A stretch of DNA of 40,610 nt, from assembly GCA_017415025.1 (NCBI GenBank), contig JAFQJH010000027.1:1-40610 (forward strand), read 5' to 3'. Below are positions 8,712 to 16,935 of the stretch, one piece after another. Position 1 is the first letter of the stretch; each line of letters begins with the position of its first letter. This DNA is from Clostridia bacterium. Lineage in GTDB: Bacteria > Bacillota > Clostridia > Oscillospirales > Acutalibacteraceae. The position numbers and the translations under genes are program-made. The notes beneath the pieces are model-generated. The model made no database searches, was not told the DNA's origin, and saw nothing but the letters and a program-made list of their open reading frames with translations.

Positions 8712-8740
8712 TTGACAGTGAAAATATACTGTGATATAAT
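8712..8740 (+). promoter_or_regulatory. Consensus sigma-A promoter for the LRR gene
   Basis: TTGACA (8712-8717), 17 bases, TATAAT (8735-8740). The transcript would have an AT-rich leader of about 80 bases before the ATG at 8827. Confidence 0.85.
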
Positions 8741-8826
8741 TCAAATGATTAGTAGATATGTAGCAAGTTAAGCTAATATATAGAACGTACCAATATATTT
8801 TATTCAAAGAAAAAGGAAGTGTATTT

Positions 8827-9786
8827 ATGCCGTTGATACCTCTTGATTGTCCGTCTTGCGGAGCAAATTTGACTGTCGACAGCAACAAAGATGCTGCTAT
8901 TTGTGAATATTGTGGTAAGCCATATGTTGTGAAAGATGCCATTGTGCATAACTATATAAATAATGTTACAAATATAACTGCTGATACTGTGAATGTATAC
9001 TCACAGAAAGATTTTGAAATTAGGGGAGGCGTTCTTGAAAAATATAATGGAGAGTCTGTTGATGTTATTATACCTGACAATGTCAAGGATATTGGTGGGG
9101 AGGCTTTTAAAGGACTATCTATTGAATCCGTTAAAATGCCTAGTAGTGTAACGAGTATTGGTTCTTCTGCGTTTGCATATTGTAGATACTTGAAAAATAT
9201 AGAATTTTCTAGTGGTTTAAAAAAGATATATGGCGAAGCTTTTATTGGTTGTGTCAGTTTGAAAACTTTAAGAATACCTAATGGAGTAACGACAATCCAA
9301 TATCAAGCTTTTGCGGATTGCTCAGACTTGGAATTTGTTACAATCCCAGTTAGTTTACAAAGTATTGGTCAAGGGACTTTCAATAATTGTATAAAGCTTA
9401 AAGATATTACTATCCCAGAAGGTGTAGTTTGTATTGAACAAAGTGCGTTTTTTAATTGCCGAAGCCTTACAAGTGTGACTTTCCCGAGAAGTTTGAAACG
9501 TATTGAAGAAAGTGCATTTATGGGTTGCGATAATTTGACAAAAATAGCTAGATCCGGAGGTACGATTGAAATCGGTTCAAATGCGTTTTATCCTTGTTCC
9601 AAACAAATAACACTAGTTACTTCGGAGGGCTCTTTTGAGGTATATCAACACGAATTGGGAAGACCTATAGAAGAAATCAAAAAGGAATATTTTATGAAGG
9701 AAAATAAGTGCACTTCATGTGGCGGTGACTTTACAGGTTTGATTATGAAAAAATGTTCAAAGTGTGGAAAATCTAAAGATTATTGA
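8827..9786 (+). CDS. Cytoplasmic BspA-like leucine-rich-repeat protein with two zinc ribbons
   Basis: The 319-residue protein starts with a zinc-ribbon-like CPSCGANL...CEYCGKPY (Cys 8, 11, 27, 30). About seven 23-residue repeats of the BspA/TpLRR type follow (pattern VTIPxSLQSIGQGTFNNCIKL). A second zinc ribbon, CTSCGGDF...CSKCGKSK, closes the C-terminus. There is no signal peptide or anchor, unlike surface BspA proteins, so an intracellular binding role is inferred. It has its own consensus promoter. The gene is clearly more AT-rich than the flanking genes, suggesting separate ancestry. Ligand unknown. Confidence 0.85.
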   Translation: MPLIPLDCPSCGANLTVDSNKDAAICEYCGKPYVVKDAIVHNYINNVTNITADTVNVYSQKDFEIRGGVLEKYNGESVDVIIPDNVKDIGGEAFKGLSIESVKMPSSVTSIGSSAFAYCRYLKNIEFSSGLKKIYGEAFIGCVSLKTLRIPNGVTTIQYQAFADCSDLEFVTIPVSLQSIGQGTFNNCIKLKDITIPEGVVCIEQSAFFNCRSLTSVTFPRSLKRIEESAFMGCDNLTKIARSGGTIEIGSNAFYPCSKQITLVTSEGSFEVYQHELGRPIEEIKKEYFMKENKCTSCGGDFTGLIMKKCSKCGKSKDY

Positions 9787-9843
9787 TTAGGGAATGCACG
9801 AAAACATAGATGTGTGCTAACCCTTCAAAAACAGAACATTTAA

Positions 9844-9883
9844 CAAAAAACCGTAGCAAGATTTATATCCTGCTACGGTTTTT
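9844..9883. terminator. Bidirectional terminator between LRR gene and phosphoesterase
   Basis: CCGTAGCA (9851-9858) pairs with TGCTACGG (9871-9878). Six A precede and five T follow, so it can serve the LRR gene and the convergent phosphoesterase gene. Confidence 0.75.
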
Positions 9884-9900
9884 GCTGTATTTACTTATTT

Positions 9901-9945
9901 CAGGCTCCTTTGGAAAGGAGCTGTCCGAAGGACTGAGGATTGATA
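9901..9945. repeat. Palindromic intergenic repeat, copy 3
   Basis: GCTCCTTTGGAAAGGAGC hairpin, then small palindrome TCCGAAGGA and tail CTGAGGATTG. It has the same architecture as the copy at 27116 (hairpin, small palindrome, GACTGAGGGATTG). Confidence 0.75.
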
Positions 9946-9955
9946 ATATAAAATC

Positions 9956-11293
9956 TTATATCATCGAAAACAACGTCCTGAACATCGAAACAATCACCGA
10001 AAAAACAGGAAGTCTGAACTCTGTTGTATTGTCCTCAACCTCAAAGGTGTCAATTATTTCATCGCTGTCCGTGCGGTAGGTTGTGCCGATAATCGCGTCA
10101 TCGGTAAACTCAAAAGCGGTGTATGTCGGCACTCTCACGTCAAAGGCGGAGACGATAAACGAAGCGGTCTCCTCGGGAAGCGGGTCGTAGTTACTGCCCG
10201 AAGCAGATGAGGATTGCACGTAAACCGTGCCCTCGCCGTCACTCGCTTTTCCGCCGAACATAACCTCGGTGCGTGAATACAAATGGTCGTGACCGCTTAA
10301 AACAAGGTCAATGTCATATCGGTCATAAAGTGATGAGAAAAGGAATCTTTCATCAGAAAAATCATCATCGCTTAAAGATGCGGAATAAGGATTGTGGTGC
10401 ATCGTAACAACGCGCCACTTTGCATCGGGATAAGCCTTTGTTGCCTTGCGCAGAACCCTTGCCGTGTCTCCGAGTGAAGTGTTGTTCGAATTGATTGTGA
10501 TGAAAAGAGCATCGCCGTAAGAGTAGTAATAGCCTGTGCCCGCATCGCTTGCAAAAAGCTCAAAAACCTCGTTCGGATTGTTGAATATGTCGCCGTAAAG
10601 CGTCGAATCGTCATCGTGGTTACCGATTGTATTAGCAACGGGCAGGGAACGGAGCTTTTCGGGGGAAAGGTAAGCCTTCATCTGTGTAATGCTGTCGGGA
10701 GACTGGAATTGGTCGCCGCCCGAAATCGCAAAAGCCGCATCGGGATATTGCTTGAGCATCTTTTCAACAGTGTAATTCCAACCGCAGGTGTCACGGATAA
10801 GCACCTCGGTGAGCGTTTCGTCACCCGAACGACCTATCTGCGCATCGGAAACAAAAAGCACGGTAAATTCATCGTCAGGCTGAACGGTGAAAGCCGCCGC
10901 CTCACTCCATACACCGTTTTCGGTGTATGAATAATAATATGTTTTGCCCTCTTCAAGTCCCGTAACGGTCACCTTGTTTGAATTGTAGCTGTCAATCGCA
11001 TCTGTTACTTTAACTTCAACTTCTTTTGCGCCTGTCATATCGGTATTTTCAGAAATCTTAAATGCAACGTCTGTATCATTCTCTGCCGAAAGCCACGCAA
11101 AGCGCATCTCACCGATCTCACCGCCGGGGGTGATTGAAATAACAGTTTCGTCCGCCTGAATTTTCTCCCATTCAGGTGCAAAAGCGGCAAGCGTGCCTTC
11201 GTCATAGACATAGCCCGATTCCGCAAAAGCAGTAATGCCTGTTATAATTGATATAACGAGAATTATTGAAATTACTCTGAAAGCTTTTTTCAT
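9956..11293 (-). CDS. Secreted calcineurin-like metallophosphoesterase with fibronectin-like N-domain
   Basis: The 445-residue protein has a signal peptide (MKKAFRVISIILVISIITG, cleavage probably after AFA). A fibronectin III/purple-acid-phosphatase-like domain (about 40-140, with GLEEGKTYYYSY) precedes a dimetal phosphoesterase domain. The metal motifs are FVSDAQIG, ISGGDQF, GNHDDDS, HHNPY and SGHDHLYSR. The first motif has DAQ where many relatives have DxH. A hydrophobic C-terminal stretch (VFSVIVSMFRTLF) may help anchoring. It likely hydrolyses phosphate esters outside the cell. AGGAGG precedes the start. Confidence 0.88.
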   Translation of the reverse strand: MKKAFRVISIILVISIITGITAFAESGYVYDEGTLAAFAPEWEKIQADETVISITPGGEIGEMRFAWLSAENDTDVAFKISENTDMTGAKEVEVKVTDAIDSYNSNKVTVTGLEEGKTYYYSYTENGVWSEAAAFTVQPDDEFTVLFVSDAQIGRSGDETLTEVLIRDTCGWNYTVEKMLKQYPDAAFAISGGDQFQSPDSITQMKAYLSPEKLRSLPVANTIGNHDDDSTLYGDIFNNPNEVFELFASDAGTGYYYSYGDALFITINSNNTSLGDTARVLRKATKAYPDAKWRVVTMHHNPYSASLSDDDFSDERFLFSSLYDRYDIDLVLSGHDHLYSRTEVMFGGKASDGEGTVYVQSSSASGSNYDPLPEETASFIVSAFDVRVPTYTAFEFTDDAIIGTTYRTDSDEIIDTFEVEDNTTEFRLPVFSVIVSMFRTLFSMI

Positions 11294-11324
11294 AAAGAAA
11301 ACCTCCTGATAAACTTACATAACT

Positions 11325-11354
11325 ATTTTAATATAATTTTTAAAATCTTGTCAA
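11325..11354 (-). promoter_or_regulatory. Promoter for the phosphoesterase gene
   Basis: TTGACA (11349-11354) and TAAAAT (11325-11330) with an 18-base spacer on the minus strand. The -35 box lies immediately downstream of the pnuC stop codon. Confidence 0.65.
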
Positions 11355-11358
11355 TAAA

Positions 11359-12051
11359 TCAAGAGCAAATTTCCTGTCTTTTCTCCATCTTTTTCCAGCA
11401 GATAAAGCCGTACATATCGTTGACAAAAAATACCGCAAAGCACATAACCATCGGCAGGTAAGAAAAATCCTCAATTGCCGCGAGCACCCAAAGCACAATC
11501 AGTACAAGGTCGTTGCAGGCGTAGCCGAGCGCAAAATACGGACTGCGGAAGGCTGTCAGAGTTGCGGCAATATAGCTTGTTAGCACAGAAACGGTACTCG
11601 GCAGAAGGTTTGCGGTGTTAAAAGCTTTGAGAATATAATAAAATGCAACGGTAACGGCAACGGACGAAATAACAATAAAAGCGATTTTCTTTTTGTTAAG
11701 CCTGCTAACTTCAACCTCGGCACTTTTCTTGTAAGGATGCCTTATCCAAGAAACGAGCGACACGACAGCCATCGGCAAGGTCATCCCGATGTAGGTCAGC
11801 ATCTCGCCGTAATAGCTGAAGCGAAAGGAAATTATACCGTAAACCGTGCTGAAAATAATCATCAGAATCTGCCCGAATGCAAAGCCTCTTGCGAGGAAAA
11901 TAAGCGATGTAACTCCGATGAGCGATGCGATGAACGACAGCACGTCACCGCCCTTTGAAAGGAAAAAGGAAACCGTAATTACCGCAACGGACACCGCCCA
12001 GAGGCATATCTCGAATTTTGTCAGACTTTTTAATGCTTTTAGAATATTCAT
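11359..12051 (-). CDS. pnuC: PnuC-family vitamin-precursor transporter
   Basis: A 230-residue membrane protein with about seven segments. The C-terminal part (NDLVLIVLWVLAAIEDFSYL, then NDMYGFICWKKM) and the GYACND motif fit the PnuC family, which takes up nicotinamide riboside or, in relatives, other phosphorylatable vitamins by facilitated diffusion. An upstream GTG is in frame, but the ATG at 12051 has GGAG seven bases before it and is preferred. No NadR-type kinase gene is nearby. A structured leader (12070-12145) and a clear promoter lie upstream. Confidence 0.82.
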   Translation of the reverse strand: MNILKALKSLTKFEICLWAVSVAVITVSFFLSKGGDVLSFIASLIGVTSLIFLARGFAFGQILMIIFSTVYGIISFRFSYYGEMLTYIGMTLPMAVVSLVSWIRHPYKKSAEVEVSRLNKKKIAFIVISSVAVTVAFYYILKAFNTANLLPSTVSVLTSYIAATLTAFRSPYFALGYACNDLVLIVLWVLAAIEDFSYLPMVMCFAVFFVNDMYGFICWKKMEKRQEICS

Positions 12052-12069
12052 AAAACCACTCCAAAAAAA

Positions 12070-12145
12070 TAACACCCGCCTTGCATTTCTTCAAAGACCT
12101 AACGAAATGCAAACGGATGCAAAGCATCACACTACCCGGTGGCAG
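12070..12145 (-). promoter_or_regulatory. Structured leader RNA of pnuC, candidate riboswitch
   Basis: Between the promoter and pnuC the transcript can form a closing stem CACC/GGTG (12138-12141 with 12073-12076). It encloses a short hairpin GATGC-TTT-GCATC (12116-12128) and a perfect 9-bp hairpin TTGCATTTC/GAAATGCAA (12081-12112). A run of seven T and then the ribosome site of pnuC follow directly, so either attenuation or ribosome-site control is possible. I do not recognise it as a TPP, preQ1 or other known class with confidence. The ligand is unknown; an NAD precursor would suit the gene. Confidence 0.5.
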
Positions 12146-12163
12146 TTAATTTTTGTTTTTTAT

Positions 12164-12192
12164 ATTATACCAAAAAATATTGGTTTTTGCAA
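12164..12192 (-). promoter_or_regulatory. Sigma-A promoter for pnuC
   Basis: TTGCAA (12187-12192), 17 bases, TATAAT (12164-12169) on the minus strand. It implies a leader of about 105 bases before the pnuC start. Confidence 0.8.
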
Positions 12193-12205
12193 TAGTTTTG
12201 CGGTA

Positions 12206-12234
12206 TTGATTTTCACAACGACAGTTGATATAAT
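12206..12234 (+). promoter_or_regulatory. Sigma-A promoter for the GPH-GH92 operon
   Basis: TTGATT (12206-12211), 17 bases, TATAAT (12229-12234), only 28 bases before the GTG start. It is divergent from the pnuC promoter. No obvious operator palindrome was seen. Confidence 0.75.
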
Positions 12235-12262
12235 TAATGTATCAAACAAAAGGAGAGGTACT

Positions 12263-13705
12263 GTGGATTTAATAAGAAAAGTATTCAAAGAAACTCCTTC
12301 AGGATGGGCTACAAATCCGATTGAGAGAAAGAGCTATTATGCATTTTTCCTCGGTCAGAATGCGATTTATGCGCTCGTCACTTCGTATCTTACTACATAT
12401 TTTATGTTAATCGGTGTTGACCTTACCAAAGCAACGGGAATAATGCTTGCCATTAAAATCTGGGATGCTGTCAATGACTGCCTCTTTGGTGTCATCTTTG
12501 ATATGGTCAAGTTTAAAAGCGGAAAGAAATATCTTCCGTGGCTTCGTATGTCGCTTGTGCTCATAACCGTTACCACCGTGCTGATGTTTGCCGCACCGTT
12601 CAGGTCGAGCAGTACTACGAAGCTTGTCTGGTTCGCGATCAGCTATCTTATATGGGATTCTGTTTATACCTTGTGCGATGTGCCCATTTACGGTATTATC
12701 ACGTCTATGACAAAGAATATCGCAGAGCGTAATGCAATGATGAGCTACAAGAGCATCTGGGGCGGCGCGGGAAGCACGGTTACAACGGTCGTCGTAACGG
12801 TTCTCATCTCCGAAAAGGTAGGCAGTAATTATACCGTTGTTGCTCTCGTTGTTGCAATTATTGCATTTATAACTATGCTTCCGTCCTGCCTGAAGCTCGA
12901 GGAACGCTACACTCCGCCGCAGGAGGATGAAAGCTTTACCGTAAGAGGTATGTTCTCTTATCTTTTTAAAAATAAATATCTCCTCATCTTCTACATCGGC
13001 TTTTTCTTCTATTCGAGCGTGAATATCGCAGGAGCTCTTAATCTTTGGGTATCGTTCTACCTCTTCAACAATACATTGTTTTCACTTGTTGTCGGCGCAC
13101 TCGGCGTTGCACCGTCAATTATCCTTTCACTTCTCACACCGAAGATTCTTACAAAAATCGACAAAATGAAGCTCTTTAAGCTCAGCACACTTCTTACAAT
13201 TATTTTAAGTGTGATTATGTGGCTTGTCGGCTATAAGAGCATCGCGGCATTTGCAATTCTTTCCACTCTGCGCTCAATTCCGCAGGCAATTTTCGGCGTT
13301 GTCCTGTTTATGTTCACTCCCGACTGTGCCGAATACGGCAGATACAAAACAGGCATTGATGCAAAGGGCATCACCTTCGCAATCCAGACCTTTATGTGTA
13401 AGCTTACGGGTGCGATTTCGGGCTCGGTCAGCCTGCTGTGGATGGGACTTGAGTATACGGGCTGGATTACCGTTGAGGCTGAAAACTTCGAGCAGCTTCA
13501 GGAGCTCAACGTTCAGCAGTCACCCCACGCACTTAATGTTCTGTGGTTCGTTTATGTAATGGTTCCCGCAATCGGTTATCTGTGCTCGTACCTTGTGTGG
13601 ATGCTCTATAAGCTCAACGACAAGGATGTGCAGATTATGGCTGACTGCAACGCAGGCAAGATTACAAGAGAAGAAGCTGAAAATCAGCTTTCAAGAAAAT
13701 ATTAA
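12263..13705 (+). CDS. GPH-family sugar:cation symporter
   Basis: A 480-residue carrier with about 12 membrane segments, of the glycoside-pentoside-hexuronide (MelB/XynP-like) family. Family features include KIWDAVNDCLFGVIFDMVKFKSGKKYLPWL near segment 2-3 (split here: the AVND and KSGKKYLPW elements) and DVPIYGIITSMTK after segment 4. The start is GTG at 12263, seven bases after GGAG; longer in-frame readings run into the divergent promoter region. The GH92 mannosidase gene begins 13 bases downstream, so the transporter probably imports mannose-containing oligosaccharides or glycosides for it. Confidence 0.88.
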   Translation: MDLIRKVFKETPSGWATNPIERKSYYAFFLGQNAIYALVTSYLTTYFMLIGVDLTKATGIMLAIKIWDAVNDCLFGVIFDMVKFKSGKKYLPWLRMSLVLITVTTVLMFAAPFRSSSTTKLVWFAISYLIWDSVYTLCDVPIYGIITSMTKNIAERNAMMSYKSIWGGAGSTVTTVVVTVLISEKVGSNYTVVALVVAIIAFITMLPSCLKLEERYTPPQEDESFTVRGMFSYLFKNKYLLIFYIGFFFYSSVNIAGALNLWVSFYLFNNTLFSLVVGALGVAPSIILSLLTPKILTKIDKMKLFKLSTLLTIILSVIMWLVGYKSIAAFAILSTLRSIPQAIFGVVLFMFTPDCAEYGRYKTGIDAKGITFAIQTFMCKLTGAISGSVSLLWMGLEYTGWITVEAENFEQLQELNVQQSPHALNVLWFVYVMVPAIGYLCSYLVWMLYKLNDKDVQIMADCNAGKITREEAENQLSRKY

Positions 13706-13718
13706 AGGGATAAAAACG

Positions 13719-15911
13719 ATGCAACTTACAAAATATATTGACCCGACAATAGGAAATGTCGGTGACGAGGATTCTGATTATTCTCACGGCGGAGGAAAAA
13801 CACATCCGGGTGCGTGTCTGCCCGGCGGATGTGTTCAGCTTTGCGCAGATACCGTAACGGGCGGCGATAACGGTACGGGCTACAACTACTGTCAGAATAC
13901 GATTGAAGGCTTCAGCTTTAACCGTATGAGCGGCATCGGCTGGTACGGCGACCTCGGCAATCTTCAGGTAATGCCCGTAACGGGAGAAACTGACCTCCGC
14001 AGCGGAACGAACGAATTTTTTCCGCTCAAAAAAGGAAAAGAGGGCTGGAAATCAGGCTTTACTCACGAAAAGGAAAAGGTAACTGCAGGCTGTTACAGCG
14101 TGTTTCTCGACAGATATTCAGTTTTTGCAAGGGCAACGGTAACTCCTCATTGCGGTGTGCTTGAATTTACATATCCCGATACCGATGAAAAAAAGCTTAT
14201 TTTTAATTTTTCACGCCGAATCGGCGGTAAAGCTGACAATGTCAAGGTGAAAATCATTGATGCAACTCATCTCGAGGGTGTGCTTGAGTTTTCTCCCAAG
14301 GGCGGCGGCTTCGGTCACGGTCACGGTAAAATTGAGTATAAGCTCCATTTTTGCTGTGAGCTTTCCGTTCCTTACAAAAAAGCAGAATTTTTCTCGGAAG
14401 AAGAATTTATTGAATTTGAAAACGAAAAAGAGTGCGAGGATTTAGGACTTATTCTGACATTCGATACTGACGAAAAGGTAACCCTCAAAACCGCAATTTC
14501 TTATGTTGATCCTGACGGAGCGAGGAAAAATTTTGCGGAGGTAAGCGGCAAAGCCTTTGATGAAATCTATGCTCAGGCGGTTGAAGCTTGGGAAAAGGCA
14601 CTTTCCTGCGTGGCTATTGATACCGACAACGAAACAGATAAAATACTCTTCTATACCTGTCTTTACCATACTCTGCTTGACCCGAGAATATGTGCCGATG
14701 TTGACCGCAGATATACGGCGGCAGACGGAACAATCAAAAAGGATACGGATTATATCCAACGAACTGTTTTCAGCGGTTGGGATGTTTTTCGCAGTGAATT
14801 TCCGCTCCTTACTCTTATTGACCCTGAAACGGTGAATGATGAGATTAACTCGCTTTTAAGCATTGCCCTTGCTAAAAACGAATCTTTTCCGCGCTGGGAG
14901 CTCCTCGGCATTGCTTCTAACTGTATGGTAGGTGACCCTGCTATTAATATCATTGCCGATGCTTACATAAAGGGAATCCGCAATTATGATATTGAAAAGG
15001 TATATGAAATCGCAAAAGCAGGCTCTGTCGGAGCGAAGGAGCTTTTCGGCAAGCCCTTCAAATGTCTGCGTGAGGATTGCGAATTCTTTAATGAAAAAGG
15101 CTTCAAACCCGAGCATTTGAGTGTAACTCTTGAGGAGCTTTTGAGCAATTTCACTCTTGCTGTGCTTGCAAAGGCTCTTGGTAAGGATGAAGATGCAGAA
15201 TTTTTCTATAATGTTGCAAAAAAATATCCCGTCAATTATAATCCCGAAACGGGCTTTATGGGACCGAGATACAGGGACGGCAGATTTATGCCTCTTGACG
15301 AGTTTGAATATGATACGGACGGCTGTGTGGAAAGCAATATCTACCAGCAGTCGTGGTTTGTGCCTTATGATATTGCCGGTCTTGCGGAGCTTTTCGGCAG
15401 AGAGCGTTTTATTGATTTGCTCGAAAAGTTTTTTGAAAAAGCAGATTTTTCTGCACTCTGGAATGATGACTATAACCATTCAAACGAGCCGTGCCATAAT
15501 CTTACACACTATTTCAACTGTCTCGGTATGCCCGAGCGTACACAGTATTGGACACGCCGTGTTCAAAAGGAAGCCTACCGTTTGGGAGCTTTCGGCTTCT
15601 GCGGTAACGAGGATGTCGGTCAGCTTTCCGCGTGGTATGTGCTGTCCGCTATGGGCCTTGCACAGGTTTGTTCGAGCGTGCCCGTTTACGAAATTAACTC
15701 ACCGCTGTTTAAATCATACGAGTTTAAGCTCAATGAAAAATATCACACCTGCAGGGTATCCGATACCTTCAGCGTGAAATGCGACAAAGACCCGCTTGAA
15801 TATCCATATATTAAAGAAATCTATCTTAACGGTGAAAAGCTTGAGGGTACAAGCATCACTTATGATGAAATTACGGCAGGCGGCAAGCTTGAATTTATTA
15901 TGAAAAAGTAG
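13719..15911 (+). CDS. Cytoplasmic GH92 family alpha-mannosidase
   Basis: This 730-residue enzyme fits GH92, calcium-dependent exo-alpha-mannosidases (mostly alpha-1,2) that invert the anomeric centre. It shows the N-terminal opening YIDPTIGNVG, a GGKTHPGACLPGG substrate-site stretch, VESNIYQQSWFVPYD containing the proposed general-acid Glu (about residue 538), SNEPCHN (about 587) and GNEDVGQLSAWYV (about 628) with the proposed base Asp. There is no signal peptide, so it acts on imported substrate. The ATG at 13719 is chosen because upstream in-frame codons overlap the transporter gene. A strong terminator follows. Confidence 0.92.
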   Translation: MQLTKYIDPTIGNVGDEDSDYSHGGGKTHPGACLPGGCVQLCADTVTGGDNGTGYNYCQNTIEGFSFNRMSGIGWYGDLGNLQVMPVTGETDLRSGTNEFFPLKKGKEGWKSGFTHEKEKVTAGCYSVFLDRYSVFARATVTPHCGVLEFTYPDTDEKKLIFNFSRRIGGKADNVKVKIIDATHLEGVLEFSPKGGGFGHGHGKIEYKLHFCCELSVPYKKAEFFSEEEFIEFENEKECEDLGLILTFDTDEKVTLKTAISYVDPDGARKNFAEVSGKAFDEIYAQAVEAWEKALSCVAIDTDNETDKILFYTCLYHTLLDPRICADVDRRYTAADGTIKKDTDYIQRTVFSGWDVFRSEFPLLTLIDPETVNDEINSLLSIALAKNESFPRWELLGIASNCMVGDPAINIIADAYIKGIRNYDIEKVYEIAKAGSVGAKELFGKPFKCLREDCEFFNEKGFKPEHLSVTLEELLSNFTLAVLAKALGKDEDAEFFYNVAKKYPVNYNPETGFMGPRYRDGRFMPLDEFEYDTDGCVESNIYQQSWFVPYDIAGLAELFGRERFIDLLEKFFEKADFSALWNDDYNHSNEPCHNLTHYFNCLGMPERTQYWTRRVQKEAYRLGAFGFCGNEDVGQLSAWYVLSAMGLAQVCSSVPVYEINSPLFKSYEFKLNEKYHTCRVSDTFSVKCDKDPLEYPYIKEIYLNGEKLEGTSITYDEITAGGKLEFIMKK

Positions 15912-15921
15912 TGCTAAAAAA

Positions 15922-15951
15922 ACAGACTTGTGTTTCGTTTCACAAGTCTGT
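15922..15951. terminator. Bidirectional terminator between GH92 and the ABC ATPase gene
   Basis: ACAGACTTGTG (15922-15932) pairs perfectly with CACAAGTCTGT (15941-15951). A-rich sequence lies before it and AAATTTTAT after it, and it sits between convergent genes. Confidence 0.8.
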
Positions 15952-15956
15952 AAATT

Positions 15957-16664
15957 TTATCTGATATCAGGCTCTATATCCTCGTTAGAATAATCCTCTA
16001 TAATCTTGCCGTCGCTGATTCTGATAACTCTGTGAGCCTTTGACGCAATCTTATCATCGTGGGTGATGAGGATAACCGTCCTGCCCTCTGACCACAGCTC
16101 GTTGATAATGCGCATAACCTCTTTACCCGAAGCTGAGTCGAGGTTACCTGTCGGCTCGTCGGCAAGAATAACGGGTGGCTTTGCCGCAACGGCACGCGCG
16201 ATTGCAACTCTCTGCTGCTGACCGCCCGACATTTCGTTCGGCAGGTGATTCATTCTTTTCTCAAGACCTACACGCGTGAGTGCTTCCGTGGAAAGTCTGT
16301 CTCTTTCCTCCTGCTTCATACCGCGGTAAATCAGCGGAAGCTCAACGTTGCCCTTTGCCGTAAGGCTGGGGATGAGGTTGAAGCCCTGGAAAATAAATCC
16401 GATTTCCTGATTGCGGATGGCGCTCAGCTCATCGTCATCCATATCGTTAATGTCCGTACCGTCAAGGATGTACGTTCCGCTGGTAACAACGTCAAGCAGA
16501 CCGAGCATATTCATCAGCGTTGATTTGCCCGAGCCCGACTGACCGACAATCGCAACAAATTCGCCCCTGTCAATGCAAAGGTCAACGCCGTCGAGTGCGC
16601 GGACCTCGTTTTCACCGGGGTTATAGATTTTATAAGCATCTTTAAGTTCAATAAGATGTGACAT
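15957..16664 (-). CDS. ABC transporter ATP-binding protein, MacB/LolD type
   Basis: A 235-residue nucleotide-binding subunit with Walker A GQSGSGKST, Q-loop IFQGFNLIPSL, signature MSGGQQQRVAIARA, Walker B VILADEPTGNLD and the switch histidine in LITHDD. It belongs to the lipoprotein/antimicrobial-peptide type of ABC proteins that work with FtsX/MacB-fold permeases. No such permease is encoded next to it: downstream is the convergent GH92 gene and upstream is divergent xpt. It must act with a permease elsewhere, or is left over from a broken operon. It has its own promoter. Confidence 0.9.
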   Translation of the reverse strand: MSHLIELKDAYKIYNPGENEVRALDGVDLCIDRGEFVAIVGQSGSGKSTLMNMLGLLDVVTSGTYILDGTDINDMDDDELSAIRNQEIGFIFQGFNLIPSLTAKGNVELPLIYRGMKQEERDRLSTEALTRVGLEKRMNHLPNEMSGGQQQRVAIARAVAAKPPVILADEPTGNLDSASGKEVMRIINELWSEGRTVILITHDDKIASKAHRVIRISDGKIIEDYSNEDIEPDIR

Positions 16665-16694
16665 AACCGAATCACTCCAAATCTTCAGGAGGTA

Positions 16695-16723
16695 ATTTTA
16701 ACATAAAAATTCCAATAAATCAA
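16695..16723 (-). promoter_or_regulatory. Promoter for the MacB-type ATPase gene
   Basis: TTGATT (16718-16723), 17 bases, TAAAAT (16695-16700) on the minus strand, 31 bases before the start codon. This shows the ATPase gene is transcribed alone. Confidence 0.65.
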
Positions 16724-16838
16724 TTACCATTATTTTAAACTACCCATATTAATATTCTGTGAACAAAAAGGAAAAAATTGTTGTTAATTTCAAACAAATT
16801 CAGGTTTACATATTTGTGCTCTATTTACTTCTATTTTG

Positions 16839-16866
16839 TTGACAAAAGTCGATAATGTGATAAAAT
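16839..16866 (+). promoter_or_regulatory. Promoter for xpt and the purine uptake cluster
   Basis: TTGACA (16839-16844), 16 bases, TAAAAT (16861-16866). The leader of about 60 bases can form a weak hairpin (16892-16899 with 16910-16917), but I see no canonical purine-riboswitch core. Confidence 0.7.
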
Positions 16867-16935
16867 AAATATATACATTTCAAAATATGGCGTAGTGTTC
16901 CCAAAGTGTAACATTATGTAGTGTGGAGAGTTTTT

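Noticed and set aside
9810-10079. 89-codon plus-strand open frame after the LRR gene
   Set aside because: It spans a bidirectional terminator and a palindromic repeat and overlaps the end of the convergent phosphoesterase gene.
12060-12157. TPP riboswitch upstream of pnuC
   Set aside because: The conserved CTGAGA and ACCTGATC-type elements are absent.
16867-16935. Guanine riboswitch upstream of xpt
   Set aside because: The conserved purine-aptamer core could not be found and the leader is too short for the usual aptamer plus expression platform.
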